From the NCBI GenBank assembly GCA_017472115.1, contig JAFUQW010000142.1:1-54827 (forward strand): a stretch of 54,827 nucleotides of DNA. The letters run 5' to 3'. The stretch is from Bacteroidales bacterium (GTDB lineage: Bacteria > Bacteroidota > Bacteroidia > Bacteroidales > UBA932). Made by a program: the position numbers and the translations under genes. Shown piece by piece: positions 35,702-43,200 of the stretch. How positions within the stretch are numbered: the stretch's first letter is position 1; each line of letters starts with the position of its first letter. The notes beneath the pieces are model-generated. The model saw only the letters and a list, made by a program, of their open reading frames with translations, ran no database searches and was not told the origin of the DNA.

Positions 35702-36829
35702 TTATTCGTAAATTGTCACACCTTCAACGACCCTCGATATGTTGCCTGATACCGAAGGATTGTCCGGACTTCTCTTGAGGGAGAGAGCCTTGTAGAATCC
35801 GAGCAGCTGAGCCACGATCACATATGAAACGCTCTTGTAGCAACGCTCCACCCATTCAGGCACGCCGATAGTTACATTCAGGTCGAATGTGCCTGGCTCC
35901 ATCGAAGTACCGGACTGAGATACAGCTACATATCCTGCCACATTGTTGTTGGCCTTGATCTGACGGATGAGGTCGTACTCATAACGGCGTGTAGCCGGAT
36001 TCTCCGAGAGGAGATATACGATGAGTGAGTCCGGGCTTACGACAGCCTTAGGGCCGTGACGGAATCCGAGGAACGAGTCAAATGTACACATGACTGTACC
36101 GTCGGTCAGCTCCTGAAGCTTGAGTCTTGATTCTTCTGCAACGCCCATGAGTTCGCCGCTGCCGAGGAACACCGCTCTTGTGAATTCTCTGTCCGCAATG
36201 GCTCCTACAGGCTCGCTGTATTTCTGAAGCGCCGCCTCCACTGCCTGCGAAAGCGCTTCGATCTGTGCCTTGTGCTCCGCGATCCTGTCGATATTGGCTA
36301 TCATCGCGCATGCAAGGAACATAGACGAATAACTGCTGGTCATGGCAAGCGAAAGGTCATTGGTTTCCGGTGGAAGAAGCACAAGAAGAGTATTGTCCGG
36401 ATCGCTGTCCGCCATTGCAGTCATCTTGCCCTTCTCGTTGCATGTGATGAACACATGAGCCGCCTTGCCTGCAGTCTTGTTGACAAGGTTAATGGCACCT
36501 ACGCTTTCAGGCGAATTGCCGGAACGTGCGAACGAAACAAGCAGAACCTTGCTTTCGGCATTGAAAAGAGACGATGCTTCGGTAATGATGTCGGTAGTAG
36601 CTATAGCCTTAGCCTTGTCGAGCAGGGTACCTGCAAGAACCCACTGAAGAGCATTTCCGATATATGCCGAAGTTCCGGCTCCGGTCAATACGATTTCATA
36701 ACCCTCGCGCACGTACCTATTAATAAAGGTAGCGATCTCGTCCTTCATTCCCGAGACGATGTCATAAGTCTTTAGCCACATTCGGGGCTGCTGGTGTATT
36801 TCCTTCCAGGTATTGTATTCAACAAACAT
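35702..36829 (-). CDS. agaS: SIS-domain galactosamine-6-phosphate deaminase/isomerase
   Basis: A 375-residue protein with two SIS domains: the first has LTGAGTSAYIGNAL and LLVSFARSGNSPES, the second has FLGSGELMGVAEESRLKLQE and FLGFRHGPKAV. This is the AgaS layout. AgaS converts galactosamine-6-phosphate to tagatose-6-phosphate and ammonia. It is the first gene of the long leftward run. Its neighbour GatZ/KbaZ and the facing alpha-GalNAcase-type genes support GalNAc use. A Bacteroides-type -7 box (36871-36878) lies 42 bases upstream, and TTTCG/CGAAA sites further upstream suggest control by the DeoR protein at 39139. A GlmS-like amidotransferase role is excluded because there is no glutaminase domain. 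Confidence 0.9.
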   Translation of the reverse strand: MFVEYNTWKEIHQQPRMWLKTYDIVSGMKDEIATFINRYVREGYEIVLTGAGTSAYIGNALQWVLAGTLLDKAKAIATTDIITEASSLFNAESKVLLVSFARSGNSPESVGAINLVNKTAGKAAHVFITCNEKGKMTAMADSDPDNTLLVLLPPETNDLSLAMTSSYSSMFLACAMIANIDRIAEHKAQIEALSQAVEAALQKYSEPVGAIADREFTRAVFLGSGELMGVAEESRLKLQELTDGTVMCTFDSFLGFRHGPKAVVSPDSLIVYLLSENPATRRYEYDLIRQIKANNNVAGYVAVSQSGTSMEPGTFDLNVTIGVPEWVERCYKSVSYVIVAQLLGFYKALSLKRSPDNPSVSGNISRVVEGVTIYE

Positions 36830-36870
36830 GTCATCAATGGTTTTAGGCTATTATACATTATAATGGTTCA

Positions 36871-36878
36871 CAAAAATA
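36871..36878 (-). promoter_or_regulatory. -7 promoter element of the agaS-PUL operon
   Basis: In complement the sequence is TATTTTTG, a match to TAnnTTTG, with an AT-rich surround. It would give a leader of about 35 nt to agaS. A good -33 TTTG at the right spacing is not visible. This is the only promoter-like site seen upstream of the 34-kb leftward run. Confidence 0.5.
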
Positions 36879-36895
36879 TCATTTATTATCGAATA

Positions 36896-36933
36896 TTTCG
36901 TTTGGTGTTTCGCTTTTTTACATCGAAATTTCG
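36896..36933. promoter_or_regulatory. Candidate DeoR-type operator, agaS side
   Basis: TTTCG occurs at 36896 and 36908, followed by the 10-bp palindrome CGAAATTTCG (36924-36933) and then GATAAAAAAT. The palindrome-like TTTCG/CGAAA words recur upstream of GH31 (37019-37028), deoR (40009-40014) and pfkB (40095-40118). TTTCG-rich direct repeats resemble AgaR-type sites. Binding is inferred. Confidence 0.45.
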
Positions 36934-37018
36934 GATAAAAAATTACATTTAATTTATATTTAATTAATAATCAATACTTTATATTTAAAACAACCGGCGT
37001 CAAAAAACATTTCACACC

Positions 37019-37028
37019 GTTTCGAAAC
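37019..37028. promoter_or_regulatory. Candidate DeoR-type operator, GH31 side
   Basis: GTTTCGAAAC is a perfect 10-bp palindrome about 30 bases upstream of the GH31 -33 region. It shares the TTTCGAAA core with sites near agaS and pfkB. Confidence 0.45.
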
Positions 37029-37058
37029 CGTAACAAAGGAAAGTTTTATGGCTTTTCT

Positions 37059-37089
37059 ATTGTTTTCAAAACCCTATTGATTAATTTTG
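37059..37089 (+). promoter_or_regulatory. Promoter of the GH31-GNAT operon
   Basis: ATTG (37059-37062) followed by 19 bases and TAATTTTG (37082-37089) fits the Bacteroides pattern TTTG-N19-TAnnTTTG with one mismatch in the -33 box. The leader to the ATG at 37120 would be about 25 nt. Confidence 0.6.
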
Positions 37090-37119
37090 TGGGAGAAATC
37101 ACGAAACACTTGCAAGACT

Positions 37120-38721
37120 ATGAAAAAAATCAGACAATTCTGCAGCCTGATACTGATCGCAGCAGCGATGACGACGGCAGTCAACGCACAGGAAACCAAA
37201 GAGATAACCATGCTGGACGGCGAGAAATGGTGGGGCTCGGTCACAGACCTCGGCAACATCATGCCTTTCGACCACGAGACCGAAGTATCATTCGACCATC
37301 AGAGACAGAACTTCAACAACCAGACTACTCCGCTCCTTGTTTCGAACAAGGGAAGATACATCTATAGCGAAAGTCCTTTCAAGGCAGTCATAAAGGACGG
37401 AAAGATAAGCATTCATGCCTACAGGGACAGCATAAGCTGCGTGACGGCAGGATCTACACTCAGGGAGGCCTTCACAGCCGCCGCCCATGCGCACTTCCCT
37501 GCTTCAGGCATCGTACCTCCGGAACTGTTCTTCTCCGTTCCGCAGTACAACACATGGATAGAACTGGTCTATAATCAGAATCAGGCCGACGTGATGAAGT
37601 ACGCCCGCAGCATCGTTGACAACGGATTCCCTACCGGAATACTCATGATCGATGACAACTGGCAGAAATATTACGGCAACTTCGAGTTCCGTCCCGACCG
37701 TTTCCCTGATCCGAAAGGCATGGTCGAAGAGCTTCATGCCCTCGGATTCAAGGTGATGCTGTGGGTTTCGCCTTTCGTGTCGCCGGACAGCCAGGAATAC
37801 AGGTTCCTCCGCAGGAAAGGCTACCTTGTGATGAACGCCGAAGGCACCCGTCCGGCCATCCTTGACTGGTGGAACGGACTCAGCGCATGCTACGACCTGA
37901 GCAACCCCGAAGCTTTCGAATATTTCAGAAAGACTCTTGCGGACATGCAGGAAGAATACGGAATCGACGGATTCAAGTTTGACGCGGGAGACCCTGAGAG
38001 ATACCTCGAAGGAAACATCCGCCCGCACGACGGAAAATCATTCGACACCGAACAGACCGAGCTTTGGGCCAAGCTGGGACTCCTCTTCCCTTACAACGAG
38101 TTCCGTGCATGCTGGAAGATGGGAGGAGAGGCTCTCGTCCAGAGATTGGGCGACAAGGAGTATTCATGGGACGGAGTCGCACGATTGGTGCCTTCGATGA
38201 TCTCCGCAGGACTCCTCGGACATCCTTACACATGCCCTGATATGATCGGAGGAGGCCAGTTCGGCAGTTTCCTGAATGTGGATCAGGACAAATTCGACCA
38301 GAGTCTCATCGTACGTTCATGCCAGATCCACTCGATGATGCCGATGATGCAGTTCTCGGTCGCGCCATGGAGAATCCTCAGCGAAGAGAACCTCGGAATC
38401 TGCAGGACGTACGCCTTGCTGCACAAGGAAATGGGACCATATATCCTCGAACAGGCCGAGCACTCATCCAAGACCGGCGAGCCGATCGTGCGCTGCATGG
38501 ATTATATGTTCCCGGGAGAGGGATTCGAGGAGTGCAACGACCAGTACATGCTGGGAGACCGTTACCTCGTGGCACCTGTCATGGATGCCGGCACTTCCCG
38601 TTCCGTGAAGCTTCCGAAAGGCACATGGACAGACGAGAACGGCAGGAAATACAAGGGAGGCAAGACCTATGTCATCGACGTACCTCTGTCAAGACTCCCA
38701 AGATTCACAAAGACGAAATGA
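37120..38721 (+). CDS. GH31-family glycosidase, probable alpha-N-acetylgalactosaminidase
   Basis: A 533-residue exported enzyme; the start at 37120 gives a signal peptide ending VNA-Q (a GTG 33 bases upstream adds a poor extension). GH31 landmarks are FPTGILMIDDNWQKYYGNFEF, FKVMLWVSPFVSPDS and the nucleophile D288 in DGFKFDAGDPE; the acid/base is probably D351 in YSWDGVARL. It lacks the extra domains of large GH31 alpha-glucosidases. GH31 contains a subfamily of alpha-N-acetylgalactosaminidases (GH31_18), and the surrounding agaS, deoR, GH36 and GH109 genes make that activity the best guess; alpha-glucosidase or alpha-galactosidase activity cannot be excluded. It overlaps the next gene by ATGA. 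Confidence 0.82.
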   Translation: MKKIRQFCSLILIAAAMTTAVNAQETKEITMLDGEKWWGSVTDLGNIMPFDHETEVSFDHQRQNFNNQTTPLLVSNKGRYIYSESPFKAVIKDGKISIHAYRDSISCVTAGSTLREAFTAAAHAHFPASGIVPPELFFSVPQYNTWIELVYNQNQADVMKYARSIVDNGFPTGILMIDDNWQKYYGNFEFRPDRFPDPKGMVEELHALGFKVMLWVSPFVSPDSQEYRFLRRKGYLVMNAEGTRPAILDWWNGLSACYDLSNPEAFEYFRKTLADMQEEYGIDGFKFDAGDPERYLEGNIRPHDGKSFDTEQTELWAKLGLLFPYNEFRACWKMGGEALVQRLGDKEYSWDGVARLVPSMISAGLLGHPYTCPDMIGGGQFGSFLNVDQDKFDQSLIVRSCQIHSMMPMMQFSVAPWRILSEENLGICRTYALLHKEMGPYILEQAEHSSKTGEPIVRCMDYMFPGEGFEECNDQYMLGDRYLVAPVMDAGTSRSVKLPKGTWTDENGRKYKGGKTYVIDVPLSRLPRFTKTK

Positions 38722-39164
38722 TGATAAGAATCCTCGACAAGACAGACAAGACCATCGTGGAGCAGCTCGACAGGCTGCTCCATCTTCTGAACCCGTCGGC
38801 CCCGGAGACAGACCATGAAAGACTCGCCGGACTCATCGACGGGAAGAGACTTATGATATTCGTTTCTTCCGAAGAGGACGGAACCATGTCCGGCATGCTT
38901 ACACTGACCCACTGCCCCACTTTGAGCGGAGACAAGTACTGGATTGAAGATGTGATCGTTGACGAACGCTTCAGAGGGGCCGGAATCGGACGCGCGCTGG
39001 TACGTGCAGCCGTCAGCCATCTTAGAGAAAAAGAAAAGTCCCCCGTCCTTTATCTGACGTCGAATCCGTCAAGAGTCAGTGCGAGGAACCTGTATCGTTC
39101 TGAAGGTTTCGAAGAGTACGAAACCGGAGTATTCCGTCTTAAGGCTGGACAGGATCCGGCCTGA
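38718..39164 (+). CDS. GNAT-family N-acetyltransferase
   Basis: A 148-residue cytosolic GNAT protein. WIEDVIVDERFRGAGIGRALV contains the acetyl-CoA loop (RGAGIG, Q/RxxGxG/A type) and SARNLYRSEGFEEYET is the typical C-terminal strand-helix. The start ATG overlaps the GH31 stop (ATGA, 38718-38721), so it is translationally coupled; the open frame extending upstream inside GH31 is a shadow. The acceptor is unknown; an amino sugar such as GalN is an attractive but untested idea. The 3' end overlaps the convergent deoR gene by 26 bases. Confidence 0.85.
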   Translation: MMIRILDKTDKTIVEQLDRLLHLLNPSAPETDHERLAGLIDGKRLMIFVSSEEDGTMSGMLTLTHCPTLSGDKYWIEDVIVDERFRGAGIGRALVRAAVSHLREKEKSPVLYLTSNPSRVSARNLYRSEGFEEYETGVFRLKAGQDPA

Positions 39165-39942
39165 CAGCCACCACATCCACATTCATGGCCTTGAGCTGAG
39201 ACCTGACCGACTTGTCCATTCCCTCGTCGGTCACGACCTTGTCTATCTTGTCGATGTTGGCGATGAAGGCCAATGCCCTCTTGTTGACCTTGCTCGAATC
39301 AAAGACAGCAATCACCTCCCGGGAGCGCGAAATCATTATCTGATTGATGTTTGCCTCCTCCACGCTCGGAGTGGAAAGCCCCGCCTCCATGTTGAATGAA
39401 TCCACACCGAGGAAAAGCTTGTCGCAGTAGAACATCTTCAGATTGGCTTCCGCGAGGGCGCCTACGACAGATTCACTGCTGTTCCTGATGTTGCCGCCGA
39501 GAAGAATCACATTGAAGCGCTTGTAGGACAAGACCTCGCGGGCCACATTCAGAGCATTGGTAAGAATGGTGAGATTCTTGAATTTGTGAAGGTTGGCAGC
39601 CACCTGGAACGTGGTTGTGCCGGAATCGATTATGATGGTATCCCCTTCCTCTATCAGAGATGCCGCCGCGTGACCTATGGCCTGTTTTTCACGATAGTGG
39701 GCCATACTTTTGAAACGGATGTTCACCTCATCGTCCTGACTGCCTACCTCGTGCATGATAGCCCCTCCTCTTGTCCTGACGAGAAGATTCCTTTCCTTCA
39801 GGAGATTAAGATCTTTCCTGATGGTCACTTCAGAAACACCAAAACGTCTGCTCAGTTCCGAAACAGACACATTCGAATCCTGCTTGAGCAATTGCAATAT
39901 TGCACTCCTTCTTCCATTGGAGGAGGTCGATGAATTTTCCAT
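39139..39942 (-). CDS. DeoR-family transcriptional regulator
   Basis: A 267-residue DeoR regulator with an N-terminal winged helix (NVSVSELSRRFGVSEVTIRKDLNLLKE, about 25-50), the junction TRGGAIMHE and a C-terminal sugar-phosphate sensor domain (IIDSGTTTFQVA, LTNALNVAREVL, FLGVDSFNMEAGLST). By context it may be an AgaR-like regulator sensing an amino-sugar or tagatose phosphate. It sits between the GH31-GNAT and pfkB-GH36-GH109 operons and has its own very good promoter. A CGAAAC word just upstream of that promoter suggests autoregulation. Confidence 0.92.
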   Translation of the reverse strand: MENSSTSSNGRRSAILQLLKQDSNVSVSELSRRFGVSEVTIRKDLNLLKERNLLVRTRGGAIMHEVGSQDDEVNIRFKSMAHYREKQAIGHAAASLIEEGDTIIIDSGTTTFQVAANLHKFKNLTILTNALNVAREVLSYKRFNVILLGGNIRNSSESVVGALAEANLKMFYCDKLFLGVDSFNMEAGLSTPSVEEANINQIMISRSREVIAVFDSSKVNKRALAFIANIDKIDKVVTDEGMDKSVRSQLKAMNVDVVAVRPDPVQP

Positions 39943-39971
39943 ATTTGGCAGTCAGATTTTAGTTGGGATTG

Positions 39972-40002
39972 CAAATATAGCATTTAAAAAACACTTTTCA
40001 AA
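39972..40002 (-). promoter_or_regulatory. Promoter of deoR
   Basis: In complement: TTTG (39999-40002), exactly 19 bases, TATATTTG (39972-39979). This is a perfect match to the Bacteroides consensus TTTG-N19-TAnnTTTG. CGAAAC at 40009-40014 abuts its upstream side. Confidence 0.8.
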
Positions 40003-40094
40003 ACTATACGAAACATATTCTACAAATATGACTTTGAAAAGCCAAATAATTGAAAATCTGCAAAATAAAATATAATAGCTTTTAATAAAGCGAG

Positions 40095-40118
40095 TTTCGA
40101 TAAAAAATATTCTCGAAA
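40095..40118. promoter_or_regulatory. Candidate DeoR-type operator upstream of pfkB
   Basis: TTTCGA (40095-40100) and TCGAAA (40113-40118) form an inverted repeat separated by TAAAAAATATTC. The word TTTCGATAAAAAAT nearly repeats TTTCGGATAAAAAAT near agaS (36930-36943). Confidence 0.45.
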
Positions 40119-40146
40119 GAAATGAAAGATTTTAAAATTATACCAT

Positions 40147-40154
40147 TATATTTG
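40147..40154 (+). promoter_or_regulatory. -7 promoter element of the pfkB operon
   Basis: TATATTTG matches TAnnTTTG and is followed by CG and a leader of about 35 nt. No TTTG at the -33 spacing was found; the TTTCGA/TCGAAA inverted repeat occupies the upstream position. Confidence 0.55.
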
Positions 40155-40194
40155 CGAAACACGTAATAATACCCGATAATAACCGACCACATCA

Positions 40195-41148
40195 ATGAAA
40201 AAATTCGACATCGCCGCAATCGGAGACATCAATGTTGACATCATCCTGAACGGCATAGAATCCGAACCGGAAATCGGAAAAGAGAAATTTGCATCTGACA
40301 TGACCGTTACCCTCGGAGGCAGCACGACCATATTTGCGGCAAATGCCGCAGCCATAGGCAGCAAGGTATGCTTTGTCGGAATGACAGGCAACGACATGTT
40401 CGGCAAGCTGTGCTGCGATTCGCTGACCAGAAGCGGAGTCAACACAGACTATGTAAAGCACAACGCCGAAGTGGCTACCGGAGCCACATTGGTGATGAAC
40501 TATGGCGAAGACAGAGCCAATCTGACCTATCAGGGAGCCATGGATGTGATGGGTTACGACGACATCGACCCTGAAATGTTCAGCATGACGAAGCATATCC
40601 ACCTCTCGTGCCTGTTCATGCAGAGCGCCCTTCTGAAAGACATTGACAAGGTGCTTTCAAAAGCCGTGGAGAACGGCATCACCGTTTCGCTGGACACACA
40701 GTGGGATCCGATGGAGACATGGAAGATGGACTGGAAGGCGGTGCTGCCTAAGGTGACTCTGTTCATGCCTAACGAGAAGGAGCTGATGGCCCTCACCGGC
40801 ACATCGGATGTCGAGGAAGCTATCGCTGCCGTAGTCCCTTATCTCGGAATGGCGATGGTGCTTAAGATGGGATCGAAAGGCTCTCTGCTCGTACGCAAGG
40901 ACGGAAGCCGCAATTTCGCACCTTCCTTCCTCAACAAGGAGGTCGTTGACGCCATCGGAGCAGGAGACAGCTTCAACTCAGGCTTCATCAGCGCCTTCGT
41001 GGCGGGTCATCCGTTAGAGAAATGCCAGATCAACGGCAACCTGACCGGCGCCATCAACACCACAGGCGCGGGCGGTACCGGCGCATTCACCTCACGTGAG
41101 GATGTGGAAAGAGTGGCAAGAGAGAGATTTAACACTGAACTTCTATAG
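40195..41148 (+). CDS. PfkB-family sugar kinase
   Basis: A 317-residue ribokinase/PfkB-type kinase. DINVDIILNG (11-20) and LGGSTTIFAANAA (40-52) form the sugar site, and VDAIGAGDSFNSGF contains the anion hole and catalytic base D258. It begins an operon with GH36 (3-base gap), GH109 and a CBM9-like protein. In the proposed pathway it could phosphorylate tagatose-6-phosphate, or GalNAc released by the enzymes; the sequence does not discriminate. The site of TTTCGA/TCGAAA upstream suggests shared control with agaS and GH31. Confidence 0.88.
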   Translation: MKKFDIAAIGDINVDIILNGIESEPEIGKEKFASDMTVTLGGSTTIFAANAAAIGSKVCFVGMTGNDMFGKLCCDSLTRSGVNTDYVKHNAEVATGATLVMNYGEDRANLTYQGAMDVMGYDDIDPEMFSMTKHIHLSCLFMQSALLKDIDKVLSKAVENGITVSLDTQWDPMETWKMDWKAVLPKVTLFMPNEKELMALTGTSDVEEAIAAVVPYLGMAMVLKMGSKGSLLVRKDGSRNFAPSFLNKEVVDAIGAGDSFNSGFISAFVAGHPLEKCQINGNLTGAINTTGAGGTGAFTSREDVERVARERFNTELL

Positions 41149-41151
41149 ACC

Positions 41152-43179
41152 ATGAAAAAGTCATTTATTCTAATCGCTGCAGCATCGTTTGCGATATGCG
41201 GATGCTGCAACACGGCCATCACTAACGGCGATCTGACACTCACCGTGAACGGTGACATGCACTATATGGTGGAATCGTCAGCCGACGGTGCCGCAGCTTA
41301 TCACACAGATTTTCAGGCAGCCGATGCTCTCGTGGCCGACGAAGCTGTGATTGACAGCTGGAAACTTCGTGAAGTAAAGGAGTGCGAGTGCGAAGAAGGA
41401 AAGACATACACGCTTTACGGAACATGGAAGAAGGACGGTTACGACATCGAGAAGATTCTGACAGTCAAGGCTTTGAAAGACTTTGAAGGCATGGTGCTGG
41501 TAAGCAGCAGCTATGTCAACCATTCAGACAAGATACTCTCCGTGAAGGCATTGGAGTCAAACAAGCTCAGCGTGGCTTCCGACGAGACCATCTGGTCATT
41601 CCAGCCGACTTCTTCATCAAGGCGCGACGACTGGATCCTTCCTGTCGAGGAGACCTTCTACCAGAAGAATTACTTGGGAATGAACAACACCGACTACGGC
41701 GGAGGAATCCCTATGGTCACACTCTGGAGGCGCGACGCAAATATTTCCACAGGACTTGTAGAGCCTGATCTGAAGCTCATTTCCATGCCTGTGAAGAAAG
41801 TCCGCTACGATGACCATGCGACCATGTCGCTCCTTCAGGAATTCGAGGAGCCGGTAATCATGGCAAAGGGCGACACACTCTCTACATGGAGACAGTTCAT
41901 TTCGGTGGGCAAGGGTGACTTCTTCGGTCCTCTCCGCCAGTTTTCGGAATACATGGAGGCACACGAGGGCTATGTTCCTCAGAAATCCGAGCCGGAGGCT
42001 TTCGAGGCTGTATGGTGCGCTTGGGGATACGAAAGGACATTCACTGTGAACGAGGTGATCGGCACCCTTCCTAAGGTGAAGGAGCTGGGCTTCAAGTGGG
42101 TGGATGTGGATGACGGATTCCAGATCGCAGAGGGCGACTGGGAGACAAACAAGCGTTTCAACGGAGCAAAGGACATGCGCCGCATCACAGACGCCATCCA
42201 CGCTCACGGACTGAAGGCAAAGCTCTGGTGGGCTCCTCTCGCAGCCGACCCGGGCACCGAAGTCCTTCGCAAGAATCCGGACATGCTCCTGCAGGATCAC
42301 CAGGGAGCACCCGAGTATATAACATGGTGGGACAGCTGGTACCTCTCACCGGTCAATGACGCGACAAGAGAATACACAGTGGATCTCGTCGATCGTTTCA
42401 TCAGGGAATGGAACTTCGACGGTCTCAAGCTGGACGGTCAGCACCTGAACTGCTGCCTTCCTGACCACAACCACCACAGCAACCTTGAATATCCTGAAGA
42501 GGCTGTGGAAAGGCTTCCTGAATTCTTCGAGGATATTTTCGAGAAGGCAAGGGAGATCAAGCCTTATTCCGTAGTGCAGATATGTCCGTGCGGATGTGCG
42601 ATGAACTTCTTCCTCACTCCTCACATGAACCAGGCAGTGGCTTCCGACCCTACATCAAGCGCTCAGATCCGCATGAAGCGCAAGGTCTATGGAGCTATGT
42701 GTCCTGATATGGCATACTATGCAGACCACGTCGAGCTCAGCGACGACGGCAACGACTACGGCACACAGATCGGAATCGGCGGTGTCATCGGATCGAAATT
42801 CACATGGCCTAAGCCTAATCCTAATGTCAGGGGCAACGGCTATCTCCTTACTCCTGAGAAAGAGGCCGATCTCAAGAAATGGGTAGGGATTTATAACGAG
42901 AAGATGCTCTCGAAGGGCGAATACCTCAACCTCTACGACATCCGCTTCGATGTTCCTGAGACCCACGTTATCGACAAGGACGGAGCCCTTCACTATGCAT
43001 TCTATGCTGATTCATGGAACGGAGAGAAGATCGAGCTCAAGGGACTGGACCCTTCAAAGAAATACATTGTCACCGAATATGCTTCAGCTGACAGGAAGTC
43101 TTACGAGGCAGATGGCGCCAATCCGTATATTTATCCTACATTTGAGAGAAATTATCTCATAGAAGTAAGAGAAAAATAA
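41152..43179 (+). CDS. GH36-like alpha-galactosidase / alpha-N-acetylgalactosaminidase
   Basis: A 675-residue exported lipoprotein (lipobox ICGC region, near C17). After an N-terminal beta-supersandwich (about 25-280) the barrel contains WVDVDDGFQIAEGDWE, AKLWWAPLAADPGTE, nucleophile D428 in NFDGLKLDGQHLN, and QICPCGCAMNFF; D499 in VASDPTSS is the probable acid/base. GH36 includes both alpha-galactosidases and alpha-GalNAcases. Lying in the same operon as GH109 and a PfkB kinase gene supports terminal GalNAc or Gal removal from host-type glycans. Length and domain order are near the family norm. Confidence 0.82.
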   Translation: MKKSFILIAAASFAICGCCNTAITNGDLTLTVNGDMHYMVESSADGAAAYHTDFQAADALVADEAVIDSWKLREVKECECEEGKTYTLYGTWKKDGYDIEKILTVKALKDFEGMVLVSSSYVNHSDKILSVKALESNKLSVASDETIWSFQPTSSSRRDDWILPVEETFYQKNYLGMNNTDYGGGIPMVTLWRRDANISTGLVEPDLKLISMPVKKVRYDDHATMSLLQEFEEPVIMAKGDTLSTWRQFISVGKGDFFGPLRQFSEYMEAHEGYVPQKSEPEAFEAVWCAWGYERTFTVNEVIGTLPKVKELGFKWVDVDDGFQIAEGDWETNKRFNGAKDMRRITDAIHAHGLKAKLWWAPLAADPGTEVLRKNPDMLLQDHQGAPEYITWWDSWYLSPVNDATREYTVDLVDRFIREWNFDGLKLDGQHLNCCLPDHNHHSNLEYPEEAVERLPEFFEDIFEKAREIKPYSVVQICPCGCAMNFFLTPHMNQAVASDPTSSAQIRMKRKVYGAMCPDMAYYADHVELSDDGNDYGTQIGIGGVIGSKFTWPKPNPNVRGNGYLLTPEKEADLKKWVGIYNEKMLSKGEYLNLYDIRFDVPETHVIDKDGALHYAFYADSWNGEKIELKGLDPSKKYIVTEYASADRKSYEADGANPYIYPTFERNYLIEVREK

Positions 43180-43200
43180 TAATAATTTATCATAAGACAA

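Noticed and set aside
38319..38717. N-terminal extension of the GNAT protein
   Set aside because: It runs inside GH31 in another frame, and the ATGA overlap at 38718 gives a complete GNAT domain.
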